A stretch of 64,000 bases of DNA from Anastatus disparis (lineage: Eukaryota > Arthropoda > Insecta > Hymenoptera > Eupelmidae). The stretch covers positions 4,810,001 to 4,874,000 of the forward strand of contig JAFFSR010000301.1 of the NCBI GenBank assembly GCA_017163975.1, given 5' to 3'. The notes beneath the pieces were generated by a model, which was not told the DNA's origin, did not search any database, and was given only the letters and a program-made list of their open reading frames with translations. Position 1 is the first letter of the stretch. Every line of letters starts with the position of its first letter. A program made the position numbers and the translations under genes. Shown piece by piece: positions 45,858 to 57,285 of the stretch.

Positions 45858-46749
45858 TAATTTTTAATTTTTAAATTTTTTAAGGTTTTTTTAAAAACTA
45901 AGTAACATAAATAATTTTTGTTTTTCAAAGAAAATATCACTTTTTATGATACAAGATGGGGCTTTTTTTATATTTGTTGTTACCCTAGTGGAAATATAAA
46001 ATGTGTATTAATGTTTGAAATAGTTTAAAATAATTCAAATTTTTTTAAAACAATTTGAAACTGTTTAAAACTGTTTAAAATAGTTTATAAGTGTAAAATT
46101 TGGGACGTTTTGAATAGTTTTGAACAGTTTTGAACAGTTCGGAATAATTTGAAACTAAAGAGAACATTTCCTCGTATATATTATATAAATTTTATTATAT
46201 AGAAGAAAATTTTCACAAACACAAAATTATCAAACATTGTTTGGAATCATTTCGAACTTTTTAAAATTGTTCAAAAGTTCTCAAAAGTGTTCAAAACTGT
46301 TCTAAACTATTTAAAACTGTTCAAAACGGTTCAAGTTAATAAAAAACAGTTCATAATATATTATATCTTATATCTTTTAATATTATATTTTTGTATGTAT
46401 AATATTTTGGTGGATTTTTTGAGTGGTCCGCACTAGAGTTTAATCTTACAAACTTTTTCTTTGTAGTAAAAAAACTCGATTAAACGCATCGTTTATTCAT
46501 AAGTTAGGATTGGAAATATTATTAGAAGGCGGGCAGCTTCGTCATGCTCTTAAAATCATTTCGAACTTTTGAAAACTGTTCAAAGTGTTTAAAACTGTTT
46601 AAATGTCCCAATTTTCACACTTATAAACTGTTTTAAACAGGTTTAAACACTAATAAACATTCCATATTTCCGCTAGGATACAATTATTAACTTTTTTAGA
46701 AAAATTAATTATTTAATTAGAAGAGGACAAAGATGTACGACATGCTCTT
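45858..46749. mobile_element. Diverged TTAA-type MITE split by a TA-type MITE
   Basis: The left piece (ATAAATAATTTTTG, then ATATCACTTTTTATGATACA) matches 24585-24650. The right piece (TTATTTAATTAGAAGAGGAC through CGACATGCTCTTAA near 46749) matches the right end of that element. The 696-bp TA-type element lies between them. Confidence 0.7.
45983..46678. mobile_element. TA-flanked MITE (CCCTRGYRGAAAT family), copy 1
   Basis: Ends CCCTAGTGGAAATAT and its near inverse, flanked by TA (45981-45982, 46679-46680). The interior is crowded with AAACTGTTCAAAA-type words and their inverses. Another TTAA-type terminus (TTAGAAGGCGGGCAGC to CATGCTCTTAA, about 46525-46552) sits inside it, so a further small insertion is likely. 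Confidence 0.78.
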
Positions 46750-46752
46750 AAC

Positions 46753-48113
46753 CGTAGCATAAACGGAGAAAATTCTTTATGATAAATGTTTGTACTTTTG
46801 AATAACCACAAGGAACTCACTTGATTTCTCAGTAATACTTCTACTTTTGTATAAAATAATACTCTATTTAAAGTAATTTATAACACAAATTAAAAGTGAA
46901 AAGTATCAAATTTTCTTAGTAAATTTTACTACTTCGCAAAATAAATTTGTTCAGTGTACTGTTGTTCCTAATATTTGAAATGTCTTACACATTGACTGGA
47001 AATATATTAAAATTTAGATAAAACGTCGCATTAAAAATTTATGATTTTGATTACTATATTTATATGTATATCTATTATACCTGGAAGATATAAGGAACAA
47101 AACAACATCCAAAAAATAGAAAGTTCTATTTACTCTAAAGTCATTATTTTTTTAAAATCAGGGAGCGCGGTAGCGCTCCTTACGGCAAGATAGTGCTACG
47201 GCTTTCCCTATTTACTTTGAATTTGTGATGTTCAAAGATTAAAACTTTGAATAAATGATTATGTTTCAATATTTACATATTATTTGATTACTAGTATACA
47301 TAAAATGATCTAATGTTCTATCTGACAACAAAAACACATGGCCAAAAGTCAAGTTTTCATGATTTTTTTATATTATTACAGGTTAGTCTGTCGATTTCTT
47401 TTCTATATCGGGTTGTTTCAGATTTCCGGCGGATGTTAGAGAACGACGGAGAGTTTTTCGTCTGATGTGAGAGAAAGAGACAGAATACGAGTTGTGCGAT
47501 TGCTAATAAGTGAGAGAGAGAAAGAGAGTATAGAGAGTGAGAAAAAGAAAAAGAATATGAGTTATATCTTTTAATAATAAACGCATGTATTCAGGCGAAT
47601 GCTTTCGGAACATGCTAAATGTATAAAGACATAGCGTAAATAAGCAATATAAGAATTTAGTGTCTCGTTCTATATAGCTGACGAGCTGCCGCAAAATTAC
47701 GGGCGTTCATGTGATCAGTTCGCGCGTGCGCAGTAAATAAATAAAATTCAACAGTTGAAAGTGGCGAAATTCAAAAGTCGATAATACCGATTTGGTATTT
47801 AAAAATGAAAACAACAACAAATGAAAAAGTAATATTTGCATATTTTAAAACATTCTTAATTAATTAATTAGTTTTTCATACGATATTTAGACAAAATAAG
47901 TTTTATAATAGTTGATTAATTTGAAAGTGTGGAAGAAAATAAGATTAAAATTTTTTCAAAAACAAATATTTTATAATAATAATAAATATATAAAAATGAG
48001 GTTGATACAATTAGCTATAAATTAGTGTTATCATATTAAAGTATCAGATTATCGGTAAAGTTAATAAATTTATTGAGATAAGAATTTTAGACTTTGAAAA
48101 AGTTGTGATATCT
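46753..48113. other. Spacer; small GC hairpin, GA-rich patch; no gene
   Basis: GGGAGCGCGGTAGCGCTCC at 47160-47178 is a short GC-rich hairpin in otherwise AT-rich DNA. A GAGAGAAAGAGAG patch lies at 47510-47550. No coding signal is recognised. Confidence 0.45.
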
Positions 48114-50130
48114 CCCCAAAAACCTTTAAAAAGGTAAAATTACGGCAAGTTAGCTTTAAAAAAAAATCTTTTTCACTATTTCAAAAATAAAAAATATTTT
48201 GTCAAAAATTTAAACTAATTTAATACAATCAACTATAAAAAAATCTATTATATCTCTAAAAAAAGGCTTTAACATTATAGATAATAAAAAAGTGGGAATT
48301 TAATTATAACAAAAATACACTTGAAAAAATATTGAAATCAATAATGTGTGGTCAAGTTTTAATATGATTTAAAATAATACTTACAAATGATATTGTACCT
48401 ATATTTTGATAATAATAATGAATCAATGAAAAATTCCTTTGTTAAAAATAAAGTGTAAAAAAAGCCATATAAAATGTTATTGTAAATATAAAACTATCTT
48501 CAACAAAATTTAAAAAAATAATAAGTAATTAACGTAAAAGTACCCTGGTAGAAATTTGAACATTAAAAATGGTGTAAACAACAATTTATGACCATTGTCA
48601 ATAGTAATATTTTGTCATGTCAATATTGGCGAATAAATGGCAATTTTTTGCTGAATCTGCAGAGCTCAAATTTTTTGGTATATTGGTTAGCATCTTATAG
48701 GCAAAAAATGCTAATATAAAAATGTTGTTCAAAATTTTTGTATTTAGCCAAAAAAATACGCATTTTAAGTAAACGGAGAGAAAAAATCAGTAACAGCTAT
48801 CTAAAAATTAGGTAAACTGTGGACAACTTTTTTTGACTATAGTTATATAACTTTTTAGTAATGAGTCCTTAATTTTTCAGATCATAGGTAAAATCATAAC
48901 CTCACTTTTGCCACGTGGCGAGAAAATATAGATTAGTATTTATTCACATTCCTTCGTCAATGTTTATTTTTATTGGAATTTATAAAAATAAAAATAATAT
49001 TAAATTTTATTAAAATAAAAATATGAAACGCAGTACGAAACGAGTATAAAAATATCGTTTTTTAAAATAATAAATGGAAAATTTTATTAATCGTTTAAAA
49101 ATAACCTCTAACAATCCGATCACAACTCAAAATATACGCGCGAATATATTAACAAAAGTGATTCTATTAATGATTAATGATAACTTTCAAGAAAAAACCT
49201 TAAATGATTCTTAATAGTAATCAATTAGAGCACAATTTGATAGACTCTACTGTTAACTATCTATATTAAAATAATAGTGGATCAGACTCAACATTTTATT
49301 AGCATTTTTTAGCACTATGAAGGTTGAAAAAAACGTTTCATATTAGTTCAAATAATGGCCATAAAACATTCCCATTTTCTGCTCTTCACTTTAAAGAAAT
49401 GGCCATAAAATGGTAGAAAAAGCGTTTCATTTTCTACCAGGGTAAGAATAAAAGTAATATTACAGATATAAACTTGCCAGGCCCACTCTACAAAAGTTAA
49501 ATATATCATTAATGTTATAAAATTAGATTATTTTTCATTGAATACTAAATTGTGAAAATTAACATATATTTTGAATTTTCTTACGAGATTCTAAAAAGTC
49601 AATCCTAAAAAATGTTTTAAATGGATGTGTGTTCACCAAGAAATAGAACTTTTGAAGGGTGGGCCTGGCAAGTTTATAGCTGTAATATTACTTTTATTCT
49701 TACTTTTACGTTAATTACTTATTATTTTTTTAAATTTTGTTGATGATAGTTTTATATTTACAATAACATTTTATATGGCTTTTTTTACACTTTATTTTTA
49801 ACAAAGGAATTTTTCATTGATTCATTATTATTATCAAAATATAGGTACAATATCATTTGTAAGTATTATTTTAAATCATATTAAAACTTGACTACATATT
49901 ATTGATTTCAATATTTTTTCAAGTGTATTTTTGTTATAATTAAATTCCCACTTTTTTATTATCTATAATGTTAAAGCCTTTTTTTAGAGATATAATAGAT
50001 TTTTTTATAGTTGATTGTATTAAATTAGTTTAAATTTTTGACAAAATATTTTTTATTTTTGAAATAGTGAAAAAGATTTTTTTTTAAAGCTAACTTGCCG
50101 TAATTTTACCTTTTTAAAGGTTTTTGGGGT
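48114..50130. mobile_element. 2.0-kb palindromic element
   Basis: CCCCAAAAACCTTTAAAAAGG at 48114 is mirrored by CCTTTTTAAAGGTTTTTGGGG ending 50130. The arms match over about 470 bp (48114-48540 plus 49443-49490, against 49660-50130) with few differences, and the central loop is about 160 bp. The left arm is interrupted by the TA MITE. Flanking sequence and target duplication are unresolved. Confidence 0.92.
48543..49442. mobile_element. TA-flanked MITE, copy 2, nested in palindrome arm
   Basis: 900 bp with ends CCCTGGTAGAAATTTG and AATGAAACGC...TTTTCTACCAGGG, flanked by TA (48541-48542 and 49443-49444). The opposite palindrome arm reads AACGTAAAAGTAAGAATAAAAG (inverted, near 49718-49740) with a single TA, the exact unoccupied site. 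TA duplication points to Tc1/mariner-superfamily transposition. Confidence 0.93.
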
Positions 50131-50810
50131 AAAATAGACTTGGAAATGACATACCTCTAGTTTTCATAATATTTAAAATCTTAATTAACTAACTCTAAAG
50201 TCTTTTTTAGACAAAAACATAAGCTCCACTGAGTTGATAAATCCGAGACACGAAGGCGAACTACAACAGACCAGTGAGAGACGATAAAAACGTCAAATAT
50301 TGTCCAAAATCTTTAGAAGTGCAGTCTGAGTGCTGTGGATACGCCTGTAACCAGCTTGATATGAATTTGATTTTAAATGATTAATAAGTTGGTTGTATAC
50401 CGCGCGTTCTAGAATCTTAGGAGCCTCACGGAGTTTGGCAAGAGAACGTGTTTGAGAGGGTGATTATATATTTGATTGCTTAGCTAGTAGTAATAGAAGA
50501 GATTTCTTTTAAGGTTCAGAAAAACTACTATTTAAGATAAAAGAATTGATTACGTGCAACAGAAGAATACGAAGTGTATTTGATAATCTTAGCGACTGAT
50601 ATTCCGTCACCACCAGTTGCTTTTGATGAAGCTTGAGAGATAATATTCTCGAAACTGATAGTAGAAATAGGCCTAATGTTAAACATCCTATCATCTTTCT
50701 TCTTTGTATTACATTAAAATGCTTTAGGTCCAAAAGAAAAAATCTGCTTATAATATCTTTTTTCTTTATATAAACACGTGATATAACATTATAAAACGTA
50801 AATATCATGA

Positions 50811-50812
<2 letters not shown>
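50131..50812. other. Spacer with inverted copy of the 40.1-kb repeat
   Basis: 50215-50305 is the reverse complement of 40111-40200 (CGAACTACAACAGACCAGTG). The remainder (50306-50812) has no recognised domain. Confidence 0.55.

Positions 50813-50862
<50 letters not shown>
50813..50862. repeat. TA dinucleotide repeat
   Basis: About 25 TA units. Confidence 0.97.
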
Positions 50863-50867
<5 letters not shown>

Positions 50868-51047
50868 ACAAACGGGAAAGCAATCGCCTATATAATAATG
50901 AGTCACAAAATTATTTAAAACGTTTCTAAGCGTTCCGAATTCTGGATATTGGAATTTTTTTCCATCTGCGATATAGTTGTGACGTTTTTATGACGTTACA
51001 AAAAATTTTAAAATGTAAACTATTGTCTCCTATATATATATTCTATA

Positions 51048-52462
51048 GTGTTTCTACATGTGTGTACGTGTATATACGTGTGTATAGGTGTGTGTACGTG
51101 TGTGTGCGTGTTTTTACGTGTTTGTGCGTGTTTGTTCGTATCTTTACGTGTTTGTACGTGTGTGCACCTATTTGTGCGTGTGTGTACATTTTCGTATGTG
51201 TTTGTACGTGTGTTTACGTTTGTATGTGTTTCTACGTGTGTGCACATGTGTGTAGGTGTTTGTACGTATGTGTGTACGTGTTTGCATATGTGTGTACGTG
51301 TATGTATATGTATGTATGTGTGCGTATATTTTACGTGTGTATATGTATTTCTACGTGTGTGCATGTGTTCCTACGTGTTTGTACGTGGGTTGACAGCTTT
51401 GTACGTGTTCTCACGTGTGTGTACGTGTGTCTACATGTTTGTAGGTGTTTGTATGTGAGTGTAGGTGTTTATACGTTAGTGGACGTGTGTGTACGTGTGT
51501 GTACGTATTTGTGCGTGTGTGTACATTTTCGTATGTGTTTGTACGTGTGTTTACGTTTGTATGTGTTTCTACGTGTGTGCACATGTGTGTAGGTGTTTGT
51601 ACGTATGTGTGTACGTGTTTGCATATGTGTGTACGTGTATGTATATGTATGTATGTGTGCGTATATTTGTGTACGTGTGTATATGTATTTTTACGTGTGT
51701 GCATGTGTTCCTACGTGTTTGTACGTGGGTTGACAGCTTTGTACGTGTTCTCACGTGTATGTACGTGTGTCTACATGTTTGTAGGTGTTTGTATGTGAGT
51801 GTAGGTGTTTATACGTTAGTGGACGTGTGTGTACCTTTGTGTATGTGTATGTACGTGTGTGGACGTGTATGTACGTATGTGTTCGTATTTTTACGAGTGT
51901 GTTGGTGTTTGTGCGTGAGTGTAAGTATTTATACGTGTGTGTACGTGTGGGTATGTGTATGTACGTGTGTGTACGTGTTTGTACGTGTTCTTACGACTGT
52001 AAACGTGCATCTACGCATTTGTAGGTGTTTGTACGTAAGTGTAGGTGTTTATACGTGTGTGGACGTGTGTGTACGCATGTGTTCGTATTTTTACGTGTGT
52101 GTTGGTGTTTGTGCATGAGTGTAAGTATTTATACGTGTGTGTACGTGTGGATATGTGTGCGTACGTGTGTGTACGTGTTTGTACGTGTTCTTACGAGTGT
52201 GAACGTGTATCTACGTATTTGTAGGTTTTTGTACGTAAGTGTAGGTGTTTATACGTGTGTGGACATGTGTATACCTCTGTGTACGTGTATGTACGTGTGT
52301 GGACGTGTGTGTACGCATGTGTTCGTATTTTTACGTGTGTTGGTGTTTGTGCATGAGTGTAAGTATTTATACGTGTGTGTACGTGTGTGTATGTGTACGT
52401 ACGTGTGTGTAGCTGTTTGTACGTGTGTGCACGAGCATGTAACAGTGTGTAGGTGTTTTCAC
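51048..52462. repeat. TACGTGTGTG-type minisatellite with higher-order units
   Basis: Degenerate 10-12-bp units of the type GTACGTGTGT fill 1.4 kb. Two consecutive ~337-340-bp blocks (51171-51507, 51508-51845) are nearly identical, differing by a 3-bp indel and a few substitutions. A further ~200-240-bp block starting GTTCGTATTTTTACG repeats from about 51880 (also 52081 and 52321). The Cys/Val/Tyr-rich frames on both strands arise from the repeat. Confidence 0.93.
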
Positions 52463-52689
52463 ATTTGTGTACTATCGTAGTCTCTCACTTAAATAGCTCA
52501 TAATTCACCGTTATATTTAACCTCTAAGTTCGTAAGACAACATGTTAATGCATGAGTGCGTTCATCGTTTAGACTGCTCCTTAGATTGTTTATCTGTTCA
52601 AATGTACGCACTGCTGCACTACTACATCCTTTTGCTTTCTCGGTAGCTGACTCTTTCAATAAGAAATTATCATCTTTAGAGTCTTTTTC

Positions 52690-52884
52690 TCCTAAGTCTC
52701 TTTCTCGCTCTTTCTCGCTTCATTTCTCTCTTTCTCACTCTTTCTCGCTTTCTTTCGTTTTTTGTCGTTCTCTTTCGCTTTTTCTCACTCTCTCTTTCAC
52801 TCTCTCTCGCTTTTTCTCGCTCTCCCTTTCACTCTCTTTCTCACCATCTCTCGCACTCTCTCTCGCACTGTTTCACTTTTACTT

Positions 52885-52933
<49 letters not shown>

Positions 52934-53180
52934 CTCCATCTTGCTCTCTTGCTGTTTCTCGCTTTTTCTCTCTTTTTGGCTCTTTCTCGATCACCCTCGC
53001 TCTTCCTCGATCGCGCTTGCTTTTCTCCGCTTTTTCTCGCTCTTTCTTACCCTCCTTTATCCTTTCTATATCTTCTTTGATCTTTTTCACTCACTCACCC
53101 TCTCTCTTGCTCGCCCTCGTTCTTCCTTATTTCGCCTTTCTTTTCTTTGCTGTCTCTCGCCCTTTCTCGCTTTTCCCTGT
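52690..53180. repeat. CT-rich polypyrimidine satellite
   Basis: TCTTTCTCGCT-type units surround a pure TC run at about 52881-52932. Strong strand asymmetry (pyrimidines on the plus strand) runs over almost 500 bp. Ser/Leu/Phe frames here are not genes. Confidence 0.93.
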
Positions 53181-53416
53181 ATTCTCTTCCTCTTAATTAT
53201 TTTCATTTACATTTTTATGTGAACATAATCTCAATTTTATTGTGAGTACGTTCTTCATATTTACCTATATTAATTCCAATCTTTATATTCACAAAGCGTT
53301 GTATCTAAGCCTGTTATTTTTAATAGAATACAACAGTGGAGAGCCTTTTTCTAAAGAATTCTTAACAGGCTTAGCTCCAGACGCTTATTTGCATAATATT
53401 CAACATATAAACAGCC

Positions 53417-53500
53417 GATCATACAGTGCATTCCCAAATGCAGTCGATCATACAGCACATCCCCATATGCAGCTATATCAACAGCGTATCGAACTATTAA
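53417..53500. repeat. Short copy of the CCCATATGCAGC array
   Basis: GATCATACAGTGCATTCCCA (53417) and GATCATACAGCACATCCCCA (53446) plus a third diverged unit match the 30-bp array at 59988-60126 in the same orientation. It lies about 140 bp beyond the Pif1 C-terminus of Helitron A. Confidence 0.8.
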
Positions 53501-53639
53501 TTATGATAGCGTCAGTTGATATATATTTACTATGGATTTGGATTCAACGATTTTACTAACACTAAAATATATTAAAATTTGCAATATCTTTTTATATACA
53601 AAGTTTTTTTGTATAAATCATGTTCTGATCATTTTTATT

Positions 53640-53995
53640 TTCTCCGTTGAAAATAGCGTTTATGCCTACAAATAATTCTAAATTATTTTTATATTTTGTC
53701 TTTGAAAGAGCAACATATAATTGTCTATGACTGGTAACTGGTAGAGGTAAATAAATACCAACTCTTTCATGAGATTGTCCTTAGTATTTATTAATAGTCA
53801 TTGCAAAACCTAATCTAACAGGAAATTGTTTTTGTTGCATATTAAATGGAATTTTTTCCTTAGAAAAAGATAATCTTATTCTTGGAATAAAAACTAGTCT
53901 ACCTTTTTTCTTTCGCAATTTTTTAACTATTAATCTCGTTCCGTCATAAATTTCTATTTTTAAAAACTTAAAATCGTCATAACTTCGGTTCTAAT
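53640..53995 (-). pseudogene. Helitron A Pif1 helicase, C-terminal part
   Basis: The minus-strand reading [20 protein letters not shown] then [20 protein letters not shown] and RVGIYLPLPVTSHRQLYVAL is the distal Pif1 helicase region (motifs V and VI: FAMTINK.., LYVALS). A stop replaces the residue after FAMTINKY. Confidence 0.88.
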
Positions 53996-53999
53996 TCAT

Positions 54000-54645
54000 G
54001 AAAATTTAATCGGGATTTTATTTTAAAGATTTTTGTTAATATTTTTGATAAATTATTAAATAAAAGCATAAAAGAATTGTAAGAAAACGTAATACTTGAA
54101 AAAATGGCATGATACGCCATGGTATCAATGCTTTAAAATGGAAAATATAAAAGAAACTTTAAAAAATCTGTTAAAAAAAATAAGGCGAAATCGCATATTC
54201 TCACCTATCCTAAAAATTAATATTTTTCATATATAAAAACATACAAAAATTACAAAAAAAATTAAAATATATTGTTTCTGAGAAAATCGCATTGAAAAAA
54301 ATTGCTTTTTTCGTTTTTTTTTAATAACTCATAGAGATCAACTTGTATCGCGAAAATCAGAACGGCATTTAAAACTAGACTGAATTCCGCACATTTTTAT
54401 AAAAAGAACGCCCAAAAAGGTTAAAACTGTCAGAGCTGCAGCAATTTAAAAATTAAGGTCCATTTTCAATTTTTTTAATTTTCATTTTTACACCCAACGC
54501 TAAATACGCTGTAGCGATGAAAAAACAAATTTCGAGCATTCTACCAGGTGAATTCTATCTTTGTATACATCTTAGAAGGTGTTTTTGTCACTTAGAAGAG
54601 AAAAAAATCGATCAGTGACGGCCTGCATGAATCTCAATGGAATCA
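54000..54645. other. Unassigned insertion inside Helitron A
   Basis: AT-rich sequence with no Pif1 reading and no visible inverted ends separates helicase segments that are adjacent in Helitron B. It includes CATAACTTCGGTTCTAATTC and AAAAATCGATCAGTGACGGC. Probably an insertion plus a deletion of helicase sequence. Confidence 0.5.
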
Positions 54646-54649
54646 GTCC

Positions 54650-55283
54650 GTTTTTGATTTGAATAACTTTCTCTGTTGAGTTCGTATTTTTTATTTTCAT
54701 TGCATTTCCAAATATCTCTTCGACAAGATTTTCTCTAATGATAAGATTTTCTGATATAACACTTAGTTCATTATCATTTTCAAAAAGATTCGGATGTTTT
54801 TCTTCTCCGATATCTTATAACCATTGTTTAAAATTATTATCATTATTTGAAACTCGCAGGTTTTCATTCAACGTCGTACGCATAAAATTTTGCCATAATA
54901 AACTAAATTAAACCGAATTTTCAATAATTTTCATACAGCTTTCATGTCAAACAATTAGTAATGTTTGCCTAAAATCTCCTGATACAATTACAGTTTTACC
55001 GCCAAAGGGTTAGTCTACGTCGTATAAATCTTGAAAAAGACAATCAACTGCCTCAAAAGCAAATTTCGAAGTCATGAATATTTCATCCTAAACTATTATT
55101 TGTTTCCTTTAATTTTTTACCTTCTGCAGAGTTGGGCTTAACATCACCTGTTGTATAATCTGTTAGTTTAAATGTGGTGTCTACTGTTTTTCCACCCATC
55201 ATTGAATTCGCTGCTATACCTGTCCAAGCCACTCATAAATAACGTACTATGTAATATTTGAAATAAGCTATTAAAACTATTAA
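54650..55283 (-). pseudogene. Helitron A Pif1 helicase, middle part
   Basis: The minus-strand reading includes VAWTGIAANSMMGGKTVDTT near 55220, a DEIFMTSKFAFEAVD-like Walker B region near 55070 and LVEEIFGNAMKIK near 54700. The arrangement parallels Helitron B; stops and frame changes are frequent. Confidence 0.75.
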
Positions 55284-55943
55284 GGAGAGCACCCCACCTC
55301 CGGGAAACGAATTCGGCTGAAACTGCAGGCTATGATTTTTTGATGAAAAAAAATGAACCCGTGTTTTTTCTTTTCGTCGAATAGGCTCCCTAGACAAGGA
55401 TATAGACATTTTTTCAAAAATTTGGTGAATTAAAGCCTTTATAAGGACTTAAATAACCAAAGAACTACGACTTTTACAAAAAAATGCCTAGAAAATAAAA
55501 TGAAGCATAAATGCTTTAATTTAAGCTTTGTTGCATTAAAAAAGCTTTCCCTGTTCAAAAGTTATTCTTAATTAAATATTACCACGTATTTACTTAATAT
55601 TTCTAGCATATAATATAATAATTTTTCACGTTATTTCATTAACATATTTTAATTGCCTGTAACTTTTGAACCACGAAGGATTTTTTAATGCAACAAAGCT
55701 TAAATTAAAGCATTCAGTTCGTGCTTCATTTTATTTTCTATGCATTTTTTTGTAAGAGTCTGAGTTCTTTGGTTATTTGAGTTCTTATAAAGGCTGTTAT
55801 TCACCATATTTAAAAAAATGTCTATATCCTTGTCTAGGGGGCCTATTAAACAAAAGGGAAAAACACGGATTCATTTTTTTTCATAAAAAAATCATGTCCT
55901 TGAGTTTCAGTCGAATCCGTTTCCCGGAGGTGGGGTGCTCTCC
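55284..55943. mobile_element. P2 fold-back MITE, complete, in Helitron A Pif1
   Basis: Ends GGAGAGCACCCCACCTCCGG and its inverse. The interior arms carry CTTTTCGTCGAATAGGC and ATATAGACATTTTTTC and pair around 55614. It splits the Pif1 frame just after GGSGKSYLL. Helitron B preserves the uninterrupted sequence (near 62325-62345). The target duplication is ambiguous (TTAA- or TAA-like with extra bases). Confidence 0.9.
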
Positions 55944-56100
55944 TTGTAAGTAAATAACTTTTTCCACTTCCACCTGGTCCATCTATAAAAATACATTTTT
56001 CATTATTTTTTATAGTAGAGTCGAACATTTGCCTTCGTTTTTCTTATAAGGAATTGATTTTCGTTTCTTATTTATTAAAAATATTATTATTATGATTAAA
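55944..56100 (-). pseudogene. Helitron A Pif1 helicase, Walker A segment
   Basis: The minus-strand reading MFDSTIKNNEKCIFIDGPGG followed by SGKSYLL contains the complete P-loop GPGGSGKS. The frame then runs into the P2 MITE. Confidence 0.88.
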
Positions 56101-56116
56101 GATTGTTTCATTATTA

Positions 56117-56365
56117 CCCTGGTAGAAATCTTTTCCGGTTTCCAACTAGAATTAACTGATGTATACTAGTCAAAAACAATATTTTGACAACAACTGAACA
56201 ATAATAAATAATGACATGTTACGGCTAACATATTAGTATCAAGCTGTCTATTCTCAAGATAATAGTTTTAATAATTTATACATTGTCAAAGAGTAAATAT
56301 CAGCTAATTCTGTCCTCATTCGATTAACACGTTATCGATGAAATATCGTTAATTTTCTGCTAGGG
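56117..56365. mobile_element. TA-flanked MITE, copy 3 (249 bp)
   Basis: Ends CCCTGGTAGAAAT and ATTTTCTGCTAGGG, flanked by TA (56115-56116, 56366-56367). Same family as 48543-49442 and 45983-46678 but much shorter. Confidence 0.82.
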
Positions 56366-56446
56366 TATTTTCTTTTATATATGTGCTTATGTTGGGTAAA
56401 TTAAAATCGTTAAAAGAACATCCATTGACATGTAAATTATTTTTAA

Positions 56447-56586
56447 CCTTTAGCCTGCGGGGGTGGTCGATTTATCGACCAGTAGTCAGGGTGGGGACTC
56501 TACCTGAAAAATCCAATGATCTCATGTATACATTTTGCACTTTATAAAAGGTCGTTTAGCACTAAAATTTTCCCGCAGTCAAAAGG
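56447..56586. mobile_element. 140-bp piggyBac-like MITE
   Basis: Flanked by TTAA (56443-56446 and 56587-56590). Ends CCTTTAGCCTGCGGG and its near inverse CCCGCAGTCAAAAGG. A perfect subterminal palindrome GGTCGATTTATCGACC sits at about 56467. TTAA plus CCYTTT ends are characteristic of piggyBac elements. Confidence 0.82.
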
Positions 56587-56599
56587 TTAATAACATTAA

Positions 56600-57285
56600 G
56601 GGGGCCAGATACTATTAGAAGCTGAAAAAAAAAGACACGTATAATTTGATATAAATTGCTGATGTTTAAAAATAACTAATTCCATATAAAAATACATTCA
56701 ATTTTAAACATTTTTTGGTTCAAAACATTTTCTATATCTTTAGAATTGAAGTGTGGTGCTCATTGACAGTCTGGAACAAAAAACCCTTTACCGCAGGGTT
56801 TCTTCATAAGTTTTCACTAGATTCACTTACAATTTTATGGAGATATTCAAAATTATAGTAGAATCCATATAAGTGTAAAACATTCATGAAAAATTCAAAT
56901 AAATAAAAACTTTTCGAAATAAAAACAATTTTAAAAAATATTTTTTTATTAATTATTATAAATAATAAGTTAACAAATAAATAGAAATAAATTAATTCAA
57001 AATCTGCTCCACTTATATGGATTCTACTATGATTTTGAATATCTCCATAAAATTTCAAGTGAATCCAATGAAAACTCATGAAGAAACCTTGCGGTAAAGG
57101 GTTTTTTGTTCCAGACTGTCAACGAGCACCACCACTTCAATTCTCAAGATATAGAAAATGTTTTAAACCAAAAAATGTTTGAAATTGAATATATTTTTAT
57201 ATGAAATTAGTTATTTTTAAACATCAGCAATTTATATCAAATTATACGTGTCTTTTTTTCCAGCTTCTAATAGTATCTGACCCCC
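56600..57285. mobile_element. TTAA-flanked 686-bp fold-back MITE (GGGGGCCAG type)
   Basis: Flanked by TTAA (56596-56599 and 57286-57289), ends GGGGGCCAGATACTATTAG and its near inverse. The arms pair throughout, around about 56943. It starts only 9 bp after the 140-bp piggyBac-like element ends. Confidence 0.92.

Noticed and set aside
47158..47182. GC-rich hairpin as a terminator or ncRNA
   Set aside because: Too short, isolated and in a eukaryotic context without a gene nearby; recorded only as a local hairpin.
51048..52480. Long Cys/Val/Tyr-rich open frames on both strands
   Set aside because: They translate the GTACGTGTGT minisatellite in several frames and strands at once; no start context, domain or codon bias supports a protein.
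52556..53222. Ser/Leu/Phe-rich frames resembling membrane proteins
   Set aside because: They come from the CT-rich satellite; hydrophobicity is a by-product of TTT/CTC/TCT codons.
55846..56028. A 60-residue protein with a P-loop
   Set aside because: It is a chimera of the Pif1 Walker A segment and the inserted MITE, not an independent gene.
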